Source: Candidatus Delongbacteria bacterium
GTDB lineage: Bacteria; Delongbacteria; UBA4055
Reading direction: 5' to 3'
Length of the DNA stretch: 6,316 nt
Assembly (NCBI GenBank): GCA_027858795.1
Contig: JAQICF010000040.1
Coordinates: 1 to 6,316, forward strand
The translations under genes and the position numbers were made by a program. Position 1 is the stretch's first letter, and every line of letters starts with the position of its first letter. Below the pieces are notes generated by a model, which was not told where the DNA came from, made no database searches, and saw only the letters and a program-made list of their open reading frames with translations. Positions 1-4,757 of this stretch are shown one piece after another.

Positions 1-230
1 TCATTCTTTTTTATTCTTTCGTTTATGTAATTTACTTCTGTAGGAGCAAAAACTTGCAAGTATTCGCACTTAAATCCTTTAAAATATCCTGTTAGTGCCA
101 GTCCTGGTTTATTAAGACCACTTTTTGTTATTCTTTTGTCTTTGCCAATTAAGTTCTTTATCATCGGTTTTAGCTTCAGCGTAGACTTTTTTTCTTCATA
201 GAAGCATTTTACTGAGATACTCTTTTGCAT
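1..230 (-). CDS. hprK: HPr kinase/phosphorylase, N-terminal part (runs off left edge)
   Basis: The minus strand is open from an ATG at 230-228 to the window edge, giving 76 codons plus two bases. Residues 40-50 read NKPGLALTGYF, followed by a Q-V-F segment and T64-E65. This matches the conserved N-terminal domain of HprK, where the family has (N/S)RPGLxLAGYF and then a QxxGxTE pattern. In known relatives HprK phosphorylates and dephosphorylates a serine of HPr or an HPr-like protein, in carbon regulation or as a PTS-independent regulator in Gram-negatives. The P-loop kinase domain, which would carry the catalytic residues, lies outside the window, so activity cannot be judged. A GAGG sequence (complement of 237-240) sits 6 bases before the ATG and supports the start. 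The gene diverges from folE across 231-500. The family match is by eye, but the motif is distinctive. Confidence 0.85.
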   Translation of the reverse strand, partial: MQKSISVKCFYEEKKSTLKLKPMIKNLIGKDKRITKSGLNKPGLALTGYFKGFKCEYLQVFAPTEVNYINERIKKN

Positions 231-271
231 AATAAACCTCAAAATTTATTATTAGCCAAGAAAACTTAGAA

Positions 272-300
272 TTGACTAAGCTTCTTTTCTATTATTTAAA
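272..300 (+). promoter_or_regulatory. Possible sigma-70-type promoter for the folE cluster
   Basis: TTGACT at 272-277 is followed by 17 bases and then TTTAAA at 295-300, an acceptable -35/-10 pair pointing towards folE. It lies about 200 bases before the folE start, so the leader would include the direct repeat and both hairpins. In such AT-rich DNA chance matches are common and other -10-like sequences exist nearby, so this is only a suggestion. Confidence 0.25.
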
Positions 301-322
301 TTTAAGTAACAATTGCTAGGAT

Positions 323-360
323 AACAATATAAATATAACAAGTAAAACAATATAAATATA
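323..360. repeat. 15-bp direct repeat, two copies
   Basis: AACAATATAAATATA occurs identically at 323-337 and 346-360, a 23-base period (about two helical turns). The copies lie between the candidate promoter and the folE leader hairpins. They could be paired operator half-sites or simply low-complexity AT DNA; the sequence does not decide. Confidence 0.6.
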
Positions 361-404
361 TTGGGGAAAAGCTTATTTTATATTATCTTACTTATTGAAA
401 ATAG

Positions 405-424
405 CAAGGGATTGAAATCCCTTG
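405..424. repeat. Stem-loop 1 upstream of folE, REP-like
   Basis: CAAGGGAT (405-412) pairs perfectly with ATCCCTTG (417-424) around a TGAA loop, an 8-bp stem. No T-run follows on the plus strand, so it does not look like an intrinsic terminator for plus-strand transcription. With the hairpin at 462-481 it forms a closely spaced pair in the style of REP/BIME extragenic palindromes. The repeat family is inferred, because only one copy is visible here. Confidence 0.6.
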
Positions 425-461
425 TCCTAAAATAAGAAAAAGACAAAACTAAAGTATGGAA

Positions 462-481
462 CACGGTACTTTAGTGCCGTG
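462..481. repeat. Stem-loop 2 immediately upstream of the folE ribosome binding site
   Basis: CACGGTAC (462-469) pairs with GTGCCGTG (474-481) around a TTTA loop, with one G-U pair at 467/476. The stem ends 8 bases before the folE Shine-Dalgarno sequence. It could be the second arm of a REP-like element, or a 5' leader structure affecting mRNA stability or ribosome access. It also shows that the in-frame ATG at 456, whose reading frame runs through the hairpin, is unlikely to be the real start. Confidence 0.6.
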
Positions 482-489
482 CAATGAGC

Positions 490-495
490 GAGGAG
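490..495 (+). promoter_or_regulatory. Ribosome binding site that fixes the folE start
   Basis: GAGGAG at 490-495 lies 5 bases before the ATG at 501. It is the best Shine-Dalgarno match near the 5' end of this frame and selects ATG 501 over the longer in-frame ATG at 456. Confidence 0.8.
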
Positions 496-500
496 ATATA

Positions 501-1067
501 ATGCCAGAAACTACAAAAAAACTTAAAAATCATTTCGCAGGAATTCTAACCGATATAGGGGAAGACCTAAATAGAGATGGTTTATTAACAACTCCGGAAA
601 GAGCAGCAAAAGCATTCAGATTTTTAACTAAAGGTTATACTGAAGATATTGACAAAGTGGTAAATGGAGCTATATTCGAGACTACAAATGATGATATGGT
701 CATAGTAAAAGATATTGAACTTTATTCTTTATGCGAACATCATATATTACCTTTCATAGGGAAATGCCATGTAGCATATATCCCAAATGGTAAAGTTCTT
801 GGTTTATCCAAAGTTGCCAGGATAGTAGATGTGTTTTCCCGAAGACTTCAAATACAGGAAAATCTGGTAAGGCAGATCGCTGAGACGATCTTGAAATATA
901 CAAACGCTGAAGGTGTAGGAGTTGTTATTGAAGCTCAGCATTTATGTATGATGATGAGAGGTGTTGAAAAGCAGAATTCGATTATGACTACTTCATGTAT
1001 GTTAGGATCATTCAGAGATGAAAACGCCACAAGATCAGAATTTTTGAGCTTGATAGGGAAATCGTAA
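501..1067 (+). CDS. folE: GTP cyclohydrolase I (FolE1 type)
   Basis: This cytosolic enzyme converts GTP to 7,8-dihydroneopterin triphosphate plus formate, the first step of folate and pterin synthesis. From ATG 501 the product is 188 aa, normal for FolE1. Residues 30-37 ([12 protein letters not shown]) match the family N-terminal signature. The zinc-site pattern is complete: C78, H80-H81 (in LCEHH) and C149 (in QHLCMMMRG), equivalent to E. coli Cys110, His112-His113 and Cys181; H147 is also kept. An in-frame ATG at 456 would add 15 residues encoded by a hairpin with no family similarity, so I prefer 501, which has a strong GAGGAG. It heads a folE-folM-folB cluster, though the 116-base gap downstream could separate or attenuate transcription. 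All the zinc and active-site residues I looked for are present, so it should be active. Confidence 0.97.
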   Translation: MPETTKKLKNHFAGILTDIGEDLNRDGLLTTPERAAKAFRFLTKGYTEDIDKVVNGAIFETTNDDMVIVKDIELYSLCEHHILPFIGKCHVAYIPNGKVLGLSKVARIVDVFSRRLQIQENLVRQIAETILKYTNAEGVGVVIEAQHLCMMMRGVEKQNSIMTTSCMLGSFRDENATRSEFLSLIGKS

Positions 1068-1088
1068 AGACGTCCAATTTGGGCGTCT
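1068..1088 (+). terminator. Stem-loop just after folE, possible weak terminator
   Basis: AGACGTCC (1068-1075) pairs with GGGCGTCT (1081-1088) around AATTT, an 8-bp stem with one G-U pair, starting at the base after the folE stop. There is no T-run after it (CTGATTACC follows), so strong intrinsic termination is doubtful. It may instead protect the mRNA 3' end. Confidence 0.4.
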
Positions 1089-1102
1089 CTGATTACCCCT
1101 AG

Positions 1103-1125
1103 ATCCCCGGATCAAGTCCGAGGAT
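1103..1125. repeat. REP-like palindrome A in the folE-folM gap
   Basis: ATCCCCGGA (1103-1111) pairs with TCCGAGGAT (1117-1125) around TCAAG, with one C/A mismatch in a 9-position stem; GAC follows. Read on the other strand it starts GTCATCCTCGGACTTGATC, which resembles extragenic palindromes I recall from many bacterial genomes. The family assignment is from memory of the pattern; the pairing is direct. Confidence 0.6.
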
Positions 1126-1137
1126 GACAACAAAAAA

Positions 1138-1172
1138 GATTGCCACGGATTATAAATAATCCTCGCAATGAC
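1138..1172. repeat. REP-like palindrome B in the folE-folM gap
   Basis: ATTGC (1139-1143) pairs with GCAAT (1165-1169), and GGATTAT (1147-1153) pairs with ATAATCC (1156-1162), separated by a small internal loop. On the other strand the element begins GTCATTGCGAGG, a widespread core of REP-like palindromes. It ends only 2 bases before the AGGA ribosome binding site of the next gene, so it forms part of that gene's leader. Confidence 0.65.
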
Positions 1173-1183
1173 AAAGGAAAGTA

Positions 1184-1900
1184 ATGAGTAAAGCAGCGTT
1201 AATAACTGGTGCAGCGAAGAGGATTGGAGCAGAGATTGCTATTGAATTAGCTAAGTCAGGCTATGACATTGCCTTGCATTATAATTCATCCGAAGATGAA
1301 GCACTTAGAACTCAAGAAGAAATTCTTAAAATTGGTGTTCAATGCAGATTGTTCAAAGGTGATCTTGAAGACAAAGTATATTTGTCAGAGTTGATTAAAG
1401 CTGTATATTCATCATTTCCGGATCTTAATGTCTTGGTTAATAATGCTTCAATATTCGAAAGAGCATCAATCCCTGATACTGATTTCGAACTCTTCGAAAA
1501 ATTGATTGATGTAAATTTAAAAGCACCGTATTTTCTGATAAAAGAATTTGCAAAAGTTTGCGGATCAGGTAACATTATAAATATTTTAGACACAAAAATC
1601 ACAAAGAACCAAAATGTCTATGCTGCCTATATTTTGAGCAGAAAAGCATTGTCAGATCTAACAAAGATCGCAGCTGTAGAATTTGCACCGAGAATTAGAG
1701 TAAATGGTATCTGCCCAGGTTTAATATTACCTGCAGAGAATGAAAGTGAGGAATATGTTGAAAGACTTATTCAAAAGAACCTAGTAAAAAGAAAAGGATC
1801 TCCAGAAAATATAACTTCAACTGTAAAATTTCTTTTAGAGAATGATTTTATCACTGGAGAGATTATCAAGGTTGATGGCGGAGAAAATTTAATATGTTAA
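1184..1900 (+). CDS. folM: Pteridine reductase / dihydromonapterin reductase-like SDR (FolM/PTR1 type)
   Basis: This is a 238-aa NADPH-type short-chain dehydrogenase/reductase. The Rossmann start is TGAAKRIG (8-15), where Arg13 replaces the usual glycine, as in FolM and PTR1 (TGxxxRxG). NNAS is at 86-89 and N111 is the structural/catalytic Asn. D136 stands where most SDRs have Ser, with Y149 exactly 13 residues later, the Asp-Tyr spacing of PTR1 (Asp181/Tyr194). The C-terminus FITGEIIKVDGG is typical. The oddity is R153 at the catalytic Lys position (YxxxR), with a Lys next to it at 154. Expected role: reduction of dihydropterin (dihydromonapterin) and possibly dihydrofolate to tetrahydro forms; substrate unproven. 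The start has AGGA at 1175-1178. It overlaps folB by 7 bases, implying co-translation. The neighbours folE and folB support a pterin role over a generic SDR such as FabG. The symbol is by similarity. Confidence 0.82.
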   Translation: MSKAALITGAAKRIGAEIAIELAKSGYDIALHYNSSEDEALRTQEEILKIGVQCRLFKGDLEDKVYLSELIKAVYSSFPDLNVLVNNASIFERASIPDTDFELFEKLIDVNLKAPYFLIKEFAKVCGSGNIINILDTKITKNQNVYAAYILSRKALSDLTKIAAVEFAPRIRVNGICPGLILPAENESEEYVERLIQKNLVKRKGSPENITSTVKFLLENDFITGEIIKVDGGENLIC

Positions 1901-2235
1901 TAACGATTAAGAATATAAAGATTGATGCGATTATTGGTACTCTGGATCATGAAAGGATAACCCCTCAACCGATTGAAATAGATATTGAATTTGAATACGA
2001 TGCAAGTAAAGCGATAGAGAATGATGATTTTAATTATGCTGTAGATTATAAAGCTTTAACCGATGAAATTATCACTTATATCCAAAGAGCTGAATTTTAT
2101 TTAATAGAGACATTAGTGAGTAAGGTCATAGAAAAATTGAAGGAAAATGATGAAATTACTTCAGGAAGAGTAATATTAAGGAAACCTAAAGCATTAAAAA
2201 GCACTGAATATGTTAGTGCAAAAGGAACATTTTAG
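1894..2235 (+). CDS. folB: Dihydroneopterin aldolase or dihydroneopterin triphosphate epimerase (FolB/FolX family)
   Basis: A 113-aa tunnelling-fold protein of normal family length. Motifs in order: IGTLDHERITPQ (14-25) with E20, VDY (50-52) with Y52, YLIETL (69-74) with E72, and RKP (96-98) with K97. E20, Y52, E72 and K97 correspond to the aldolase residues Glu22, Tyr54, Glu74 and Lys100 of S. aureus DHNA. FolB splits 7,8-dihydroneopterin into 6-hydroxymethyl-dihydropterin and glycolaldehyde and can epimerise it to dihydromonapterin; FolX epimerises the triphosphate. The KP pair favours FolB, while the ALKxxxxVS ending also resembles FolX, so the subfamily is unsettled. The ATG lies inside the end of folM (7-base overlap, ATGTTAA), suggesting translational coupling; no folK or folP follows. 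Folate versus monapterin function is an open question. Confidence 0.88.
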   Translation: MLITIKNIKIDAIIGTLDHERITPQPIEIDIEFEYDASKAIENDDFNYAVDYKALTDEIITYIQRAEFYLIETLVSKVIEKLKENDEITSGRVILRKPKALKSTEYVSAKGTF

Positions 2236-2244
2236 CGTTTGGCA

Positions 2245-2304
2245 ATTATAAGTATGAGCTTGGTTATTATAAGTATGAGCTTGGTTATTATAAGTAAATA
2301 GCTT
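2245..2304 (+). repeat. 21-bp tandem repeat, two perfect copies and a partial third
   Basis: Units at 2245-2265 and 2266-2286 are identical; each starts ATTATAAGTATG and ends AGCTTGGTT. A third partial unit (2287-2304) keeps ATTATAAGTA and then diverges. The perfect identity of the first two copies suggests recent slippage. The array sits between folB and the beta-barrel gene. Confidence 0.9.
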
Positions 2305-2309
2305 ATATT
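2281..2309 (+). promoter_or_regulatory. Possible promoter for the beta-barrel/metK operon
   Basis: TTGGTT at 2281-2286, from the end of the second tandem unit, is followed by 17 bases and TATATT at 2304-2309. This is a fair -35/-10 pair about 39 bases before the next start codon. The AT richness makes it tentative. Confidence 0.3.
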
Positions 2310-2347
2310 ATTGCCAAATTTGTAATAATGAAGAAAAGGAGCTTAAA

Positions 2348-2980
2348 ATGAAAAAATTAACTATGATGATCGTTTTGTTGGCAATAATGTCAATGTATGC
2401 TCAAGGCAAAATTGGAGCAATCAAAGCAGGAATGTTCTTTCCAGGAGCTTGTGATGGTGGATTTGACCTTGGTATAGAATATGGTATGCATATTGATACA
2501 AATCTTGATGTTTCATTAGAAATGGGTTGGTTTAAAAAAGATTTTGAAGACAACGAAGCAAGAGATGATTACCAAGCACAAATACCTGGTCTTACTGATA
2601 ATGAATATGAAAAATTAAGTGAAACTACGATATACGATTTCCCTATTATGGTTATGGTAACTGCAAAATTTCCTATCAATTTTAACTATAAATGGTTCGC
2701 TTCAGGTGGATTAGGTGCAGAAATGCTCTATGCGTCATATACAACTTACGATGATAACGATAAATCGGAACTTGCATTTGATTTTAATTGGAGACTTGGT
2801 GGTGGAATGATATATAATCTTGGTGAAAGATCTGAGGTTTTGGCGGAATTAACATATCACAACTCAAAACCAAGTTATGAGTATGAAGAGAATATCAGTG
2901 GTACAGATCGTACTTTTACAAGAGAGTACGATATGAGTGGTGTCATGGGAAGAGTTGGTGTTAGATTTTTCTTTAATTAA
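2348..2980 (+). CDS. Secreted outer-membrane beta-barrel-like protein, function unknown
   Basis: A 210-aa protein with a clear Sec signal peptide: MKK, a hydrophobic run to about residue 17, and probable cleavage after A18 (SMYA/QG). The mature part consists of alternating polar and aromatic/hydrophobic strands: early segments around 22-31 and 38-62, a strand near 98-113, the glycine-rich GGLGAEMLYASY (120-131), 141-157 and 163-172. It ends in a VGVRFFFN strand, like small outer-membrane beta-barrels, although the last residue is Asn rather than Phe. The loops are acidic and Tyr/Asp-rich (64-95, 132-140, 173-196). No cysteine lipobox or enzymatic motif is visible. AGGAG at 2337-2341, 6 bases from the ATG, supports the start. 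It is followed by metK after 24 bases, so probably co-transcribed. I do not recognise a specific family. Confidence 0.75.
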   Translation: MKKLTMMIVLLAIMSMYAQGKIGAIKAGMFFPGACDGGFDLGIEYGMHIDTNLDVSLEMGWFKKDFEDNEARDDYQAQIPGLTDNEYEKLSETTIYDFPIMVMVTAKFPINFNYKWFASGGLGAEMLYASYTTYDDNDKSELAFDFNWRLGGGMIYNLGERSEVLAELTYHNSKPSYEYEENISGTDRTFTREYDMSGVMGRVGVRFFFN

Positions 2981-3004
2981 ATATAAAATTTAAGGTAGTA
3001 AATT

Positions 3005-4132
3005 ATGAAATACGGTAATTATTTATTTTCAAGTGAATCAGTAACTGAAGGGCATCCTGATAAGATTGCTGATCAGATATCAGATGCAATCTTAGATGCA
3101 GCTTTGAGAGATGATCCTTTAAGCAGAGTAGCAATTGAAACTTTTGTAACAACTGGATTAGTGGTAGTTGGTGGAGAAATGACTATTTCCACTTATATTG
3201 ACATACCCAAAACTGTTAGAAATACAATTAAAGAAATAGGATACGATGATTCAAAAATGGGATTTGACTATAATACCTGTGGTGTTATATCTACCATAGA
3301 TCATCAGAGTCCTGATATTGCTTTAGGTGTAGACAGGGACGGAGCAGGAGATCAGGGGTTGATGTTCGGATTTGCTTGTAATGAAACTCCAGAGTTAATG
3401 CCTCTACCTATAGTATTAGCACATAAATTAACTAAGCAACTCGCTAAAGTAAGAAAAGAAGGGGATCTTGTATTCTTGAGACCAGATGGAAAATCTCAAG
3501 TATCAGTTGATTATAAAAATTGGAAACCTGAATCAATAAATACTGTTGTTGTTTCATCACAACACTCTGAAGATGTATCGACTTCAGATCTTAGAGAAAA
3601 AATTAAAAATCATGTCATTATACCTGTTGTGGGTGAGATGTTCGATGGGAATGATTATACTAAGCATATTAATCCTACAGGCAATTTTGTTATTGGTGGT
3701 CCTATGGGTGATACTGGTCTAACTGGAAGAAAGATTATTGTAGATACTTATGGTGGTTATGCCAGACATGGTGGTGGAGCGTTCAGTGGAAAGGATGCAA
3801 CGAAAGTTGACAGATCAGCAGCATATATGGCAAGATATATCGCAAAGAACATAGTTGCAGCAGGTTTAGCAGAGAAATTAGAGATCCAACTTGCGTATGC
3901 AATTGGTGTTGCAGAACCAGTGTCTATCATGGCTGAAACATTCCGTACAGGTAAAATAAGTGGAGAAGAGATAGTTGATCTTATCAGAAAGAACTTTGAC
4001 CTAACTCCTAAAGGGATAATTGAAAAATTAGATCTGAGAAAACCAATATTCAGAGATACTGCAGCTTATGGACACTTTGGAAGGGAGCAATTTACTTGGG
4101 AAAAACTTGATATGGTGGATAAATTATCATAA
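3005..4132 (+). CDS. metK: S-adenosylmethionine synthetase
   Basis: This cytosolic enzyme forms S-adenosylmethionine from ATP and methionine, releasing phosphate and pyrophosphate. The product is 375 aa, slightly short for bacterial MetK (about 380-400) but complete at both ends. Motifs: GHPDK at 16-20 (H17, D19), the mobile-loop QSPDIA at 101-106, signature GAGDQG at 113-118, DGKSQV around K163, GRK at 241-243 and GGGAFSGKD at 256-264. Residues equivalent to E. coli His14, Asp16, Lys165, Arg244, Lys245, Lys265, Lys269 and Asp271 are all present (H17, D19, K163, R242, K243, K263, K267, D269). The start has only a modest AAGG at 2992-2995. I see no SAM riboswitch in the 24-base gap upstream or in the preceding intergenic region. 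The stop overlaps the next ATG by one base (TAATG). Confidence 0.98.
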   Translation: MKYGNYLFSSESVTEGHPDKIADQISDAILDAALRDDPLSRVAIETFVTTGLVVVGGEMTISTYIDIPKTVRNTIKEIGYDDSKMGFDYNTCGVISTIDHQSPDIALGVDRDGAGDQGLMFGFACNETPELMPLPIVLAHKLTKQLAKVRKEGDLVFLRPDGKSQVSVDYKNWKPESINTVVVSSQHSEDVSTSDLREKIKNHVIIPVVGEMFDGNDYTKHINPTGNFVIGGPMGDTGLTGRKIIVDTYGGYARHGGGAFSGKDATKVDRSAAYMARYIAKNIVAAGLAEKLEIQLAYAIGVAEPVSIMAETFRTGKISGEEIVDLIRKNFDLTPKGIIEKLDLRKPIFRDTAAYGHFGREQFTWEKLDMVDKLS

Positions 4133-4674
4133 TGAAGAAAACAATATTTATAATATTTATTTTAAATCTCACCTGTATTTTTGCAGGTGAGTTTGATCTT
4201 TTCAAGACAAAGAAGAAATTAAATCAAAAGTTATTTAGAAATCTTAAGCACAATAAGCTAAGACTATCATATACACTTTTTCCATCAGATTACAATAAAG
4301 TTGGATTTGCAGTAGAAGAATATATTACCAAAAAATTTGGTTTTATGATCGGGGCAAATTTTACAGATTCCGGTTCTAATATGAAAGAAAAAGCTGAGAT
4401 CATACTTGCAGGTTCATACAGATTTACGAAAAGAGTTCGTACATGGATATTTCAAGGGAACATGGGTCTTTCATTCAACGATGATGTGTATAATAATAGT
4501 GGAACAAGTAAAGGTTTTCGAATGAATCATCTATACGGAAGGTTCACAGTAGAATACTTTTTTGCGAATGGATTGGGATTTGATTATTCAATGGTTGGAA
4601 GAATGCCTATTGAAATTGATGTGGATGAGGATATGATGCCTCAACATTCTATCGGAATACTTTTTAATTTTTAG
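4132..4674 (+). CDS. Secreted beta-barrel-like protein of unknown function, coupled to metK
   Basis: A 180-aa protein with a signal peptide (MKK, hydrophobic to about residue 16, likely cleavage after A18 in CIFA/GEF). A basic stretch follows (25-44, many Lys/Arg), then alternating strands: KLRLSYTLF (42-50), GFAVEEYITKKFGFMIGANF (58-77), EIILAGSYRFT (89-99), RTWIFQGNMGLSF (103-115), LYGRFTVEYFF (134-144) and GLGFDYSMVGRM (147-158). It ends in SIGILFNF, a terminal Phe strand typical of outer-membrane barrels recognised by BamA. The ATG shares its A with the metK stop (TAATG) and there is no good Shine-Dalgarno, so translation is probably coupled to metK. C15 is not in a proper lipobox. The exact family is not recognised; it may be distantly similar in style to the protein at 2348-2980, though I see no clear sequence match. 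Confidence 0.7.
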   Translation: MKKTIFIIFILNLTCIFAGEFDLFKTKKKLNQKLFRNLKHNKLRLSYTLFPSDYNKVGFAVEEYITKKFGFMIGANFTDSGSNMKEKAEIILAGSYRFTKRVRTWIFQGNMGLSFNDDVYNNSGTSKGFRMNHLYGRFTVEYFFANGLGFDYSMVGRMPIEIDVDEDMMPQHSIGILFNF

Positions 4675-4675
4675 T

Positions 4676-4740
4676 CACTTAAACATATTCTAGGTACTTA
4701 AATATATCCTAGTTACTTAAACTTATTCGAGTCATTTAAA
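4676..4740. repeat. Degenerate 19-bp tandem repeat, three units and a partial fourth
   Basis: Units are 4676-4694, 4695-4713 and 4714-4732, each of the form (T/C)ACTTAAA, then a TAT-containing AT-rich centre, then (C/T)TAG(G/T) or CGAGT; a partial unit (CATTTAAA) follows at 4733-4740. The array starts 2 bases after a stop codon. Because 19 is not a multiple of 3 and each unit carries TAA, with TAG in the first two, stops fall in several frames. The units have diverged, so the array is older than the 21-bp one. No terminator is seen here. Confidence 0.8.
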
Positions 4741-4757
4741 TTACAGGTTGAAACTAA

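Larger units (their letters stand above)
231..500. promoter_or_regulatory. Divergent AT-rich intergenic region between hprK and folE
   Basis: This 270-base stretch has no convincing gene on either strand. It must hold the promoters of hprK (minus) and probably of the folE cluster (plus). Visible contents are a possible sigma-70-type promoter (272-300), a short inverted repeat CTTAG/CTAAG at 265-269 and 276-280 overlapping that -35, a 15-bp direct repeat (323-337 and 346-360), and two perfect or near-perfect stem-loops (405-424 and 462-481). I recognise no riboswitch, including no THF-type aptamer. Confidence 0.6.
2238..2318. repeat. Long imperfect inverted repeat enclosing the 21-bp tandem repeats
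   Basis: TTTGGCAATTATAAG (2238-2252) is the reverse complement of 2302-2318 except for a 2-base TT bulge (CTTATA, TT, ATTGCCAAA). The 49-base loop holds the tandem repeat. The structure starts 3 bases after the folB stop. It has no following T-run, so it could be an mRNA 3'-end structure, a factor-dependent terminator or a non-autonomous palindromic element. Confidence 0.6.

Noticed and set aside
405..424. Possible CRISPR repeat (contains GATTGAAA)
   Set aside because: There is only one copy and no spaced array; the sequence is fully explained as a stem-loop.
456..500. In-frame ATG at 456 giving a 203-aa FolE
   Set aside because: The extra 15 residues are encoded across the 462-481 hairpin, have no family similarity, and lack a Shine-Dalgarno; ATG 501 has GAGGAG at ideal spacing and gives the usual length.
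1339..1602. 87-codon open frame on the minus strand
   Set aside because: It lies wholly inside the clearly real folM-like gene in antisense, has no recognisable domain, and is a frame shadow.
2238..2330. Strong intrinsic terminator after folB
   Set aside because: The inverted repeat has a 49-base loop and no T-run after its right arm, so a classic Rho-independent terminator is not supported.
2236..3004. SAM riboswitch for metK
   Set aside because: The 24-base gap before metK is too short, and the 2236-2347 region is explained by repeats with no recognisable SAM aptamer core.
4132..4200. Lipoprotein signal at Cys15 of the 180-aa protein
   Set aside because: The residues before the Cys are Asn-Leu-Thr, not a lipobox; A18 gives a normal signal peptidase I site.
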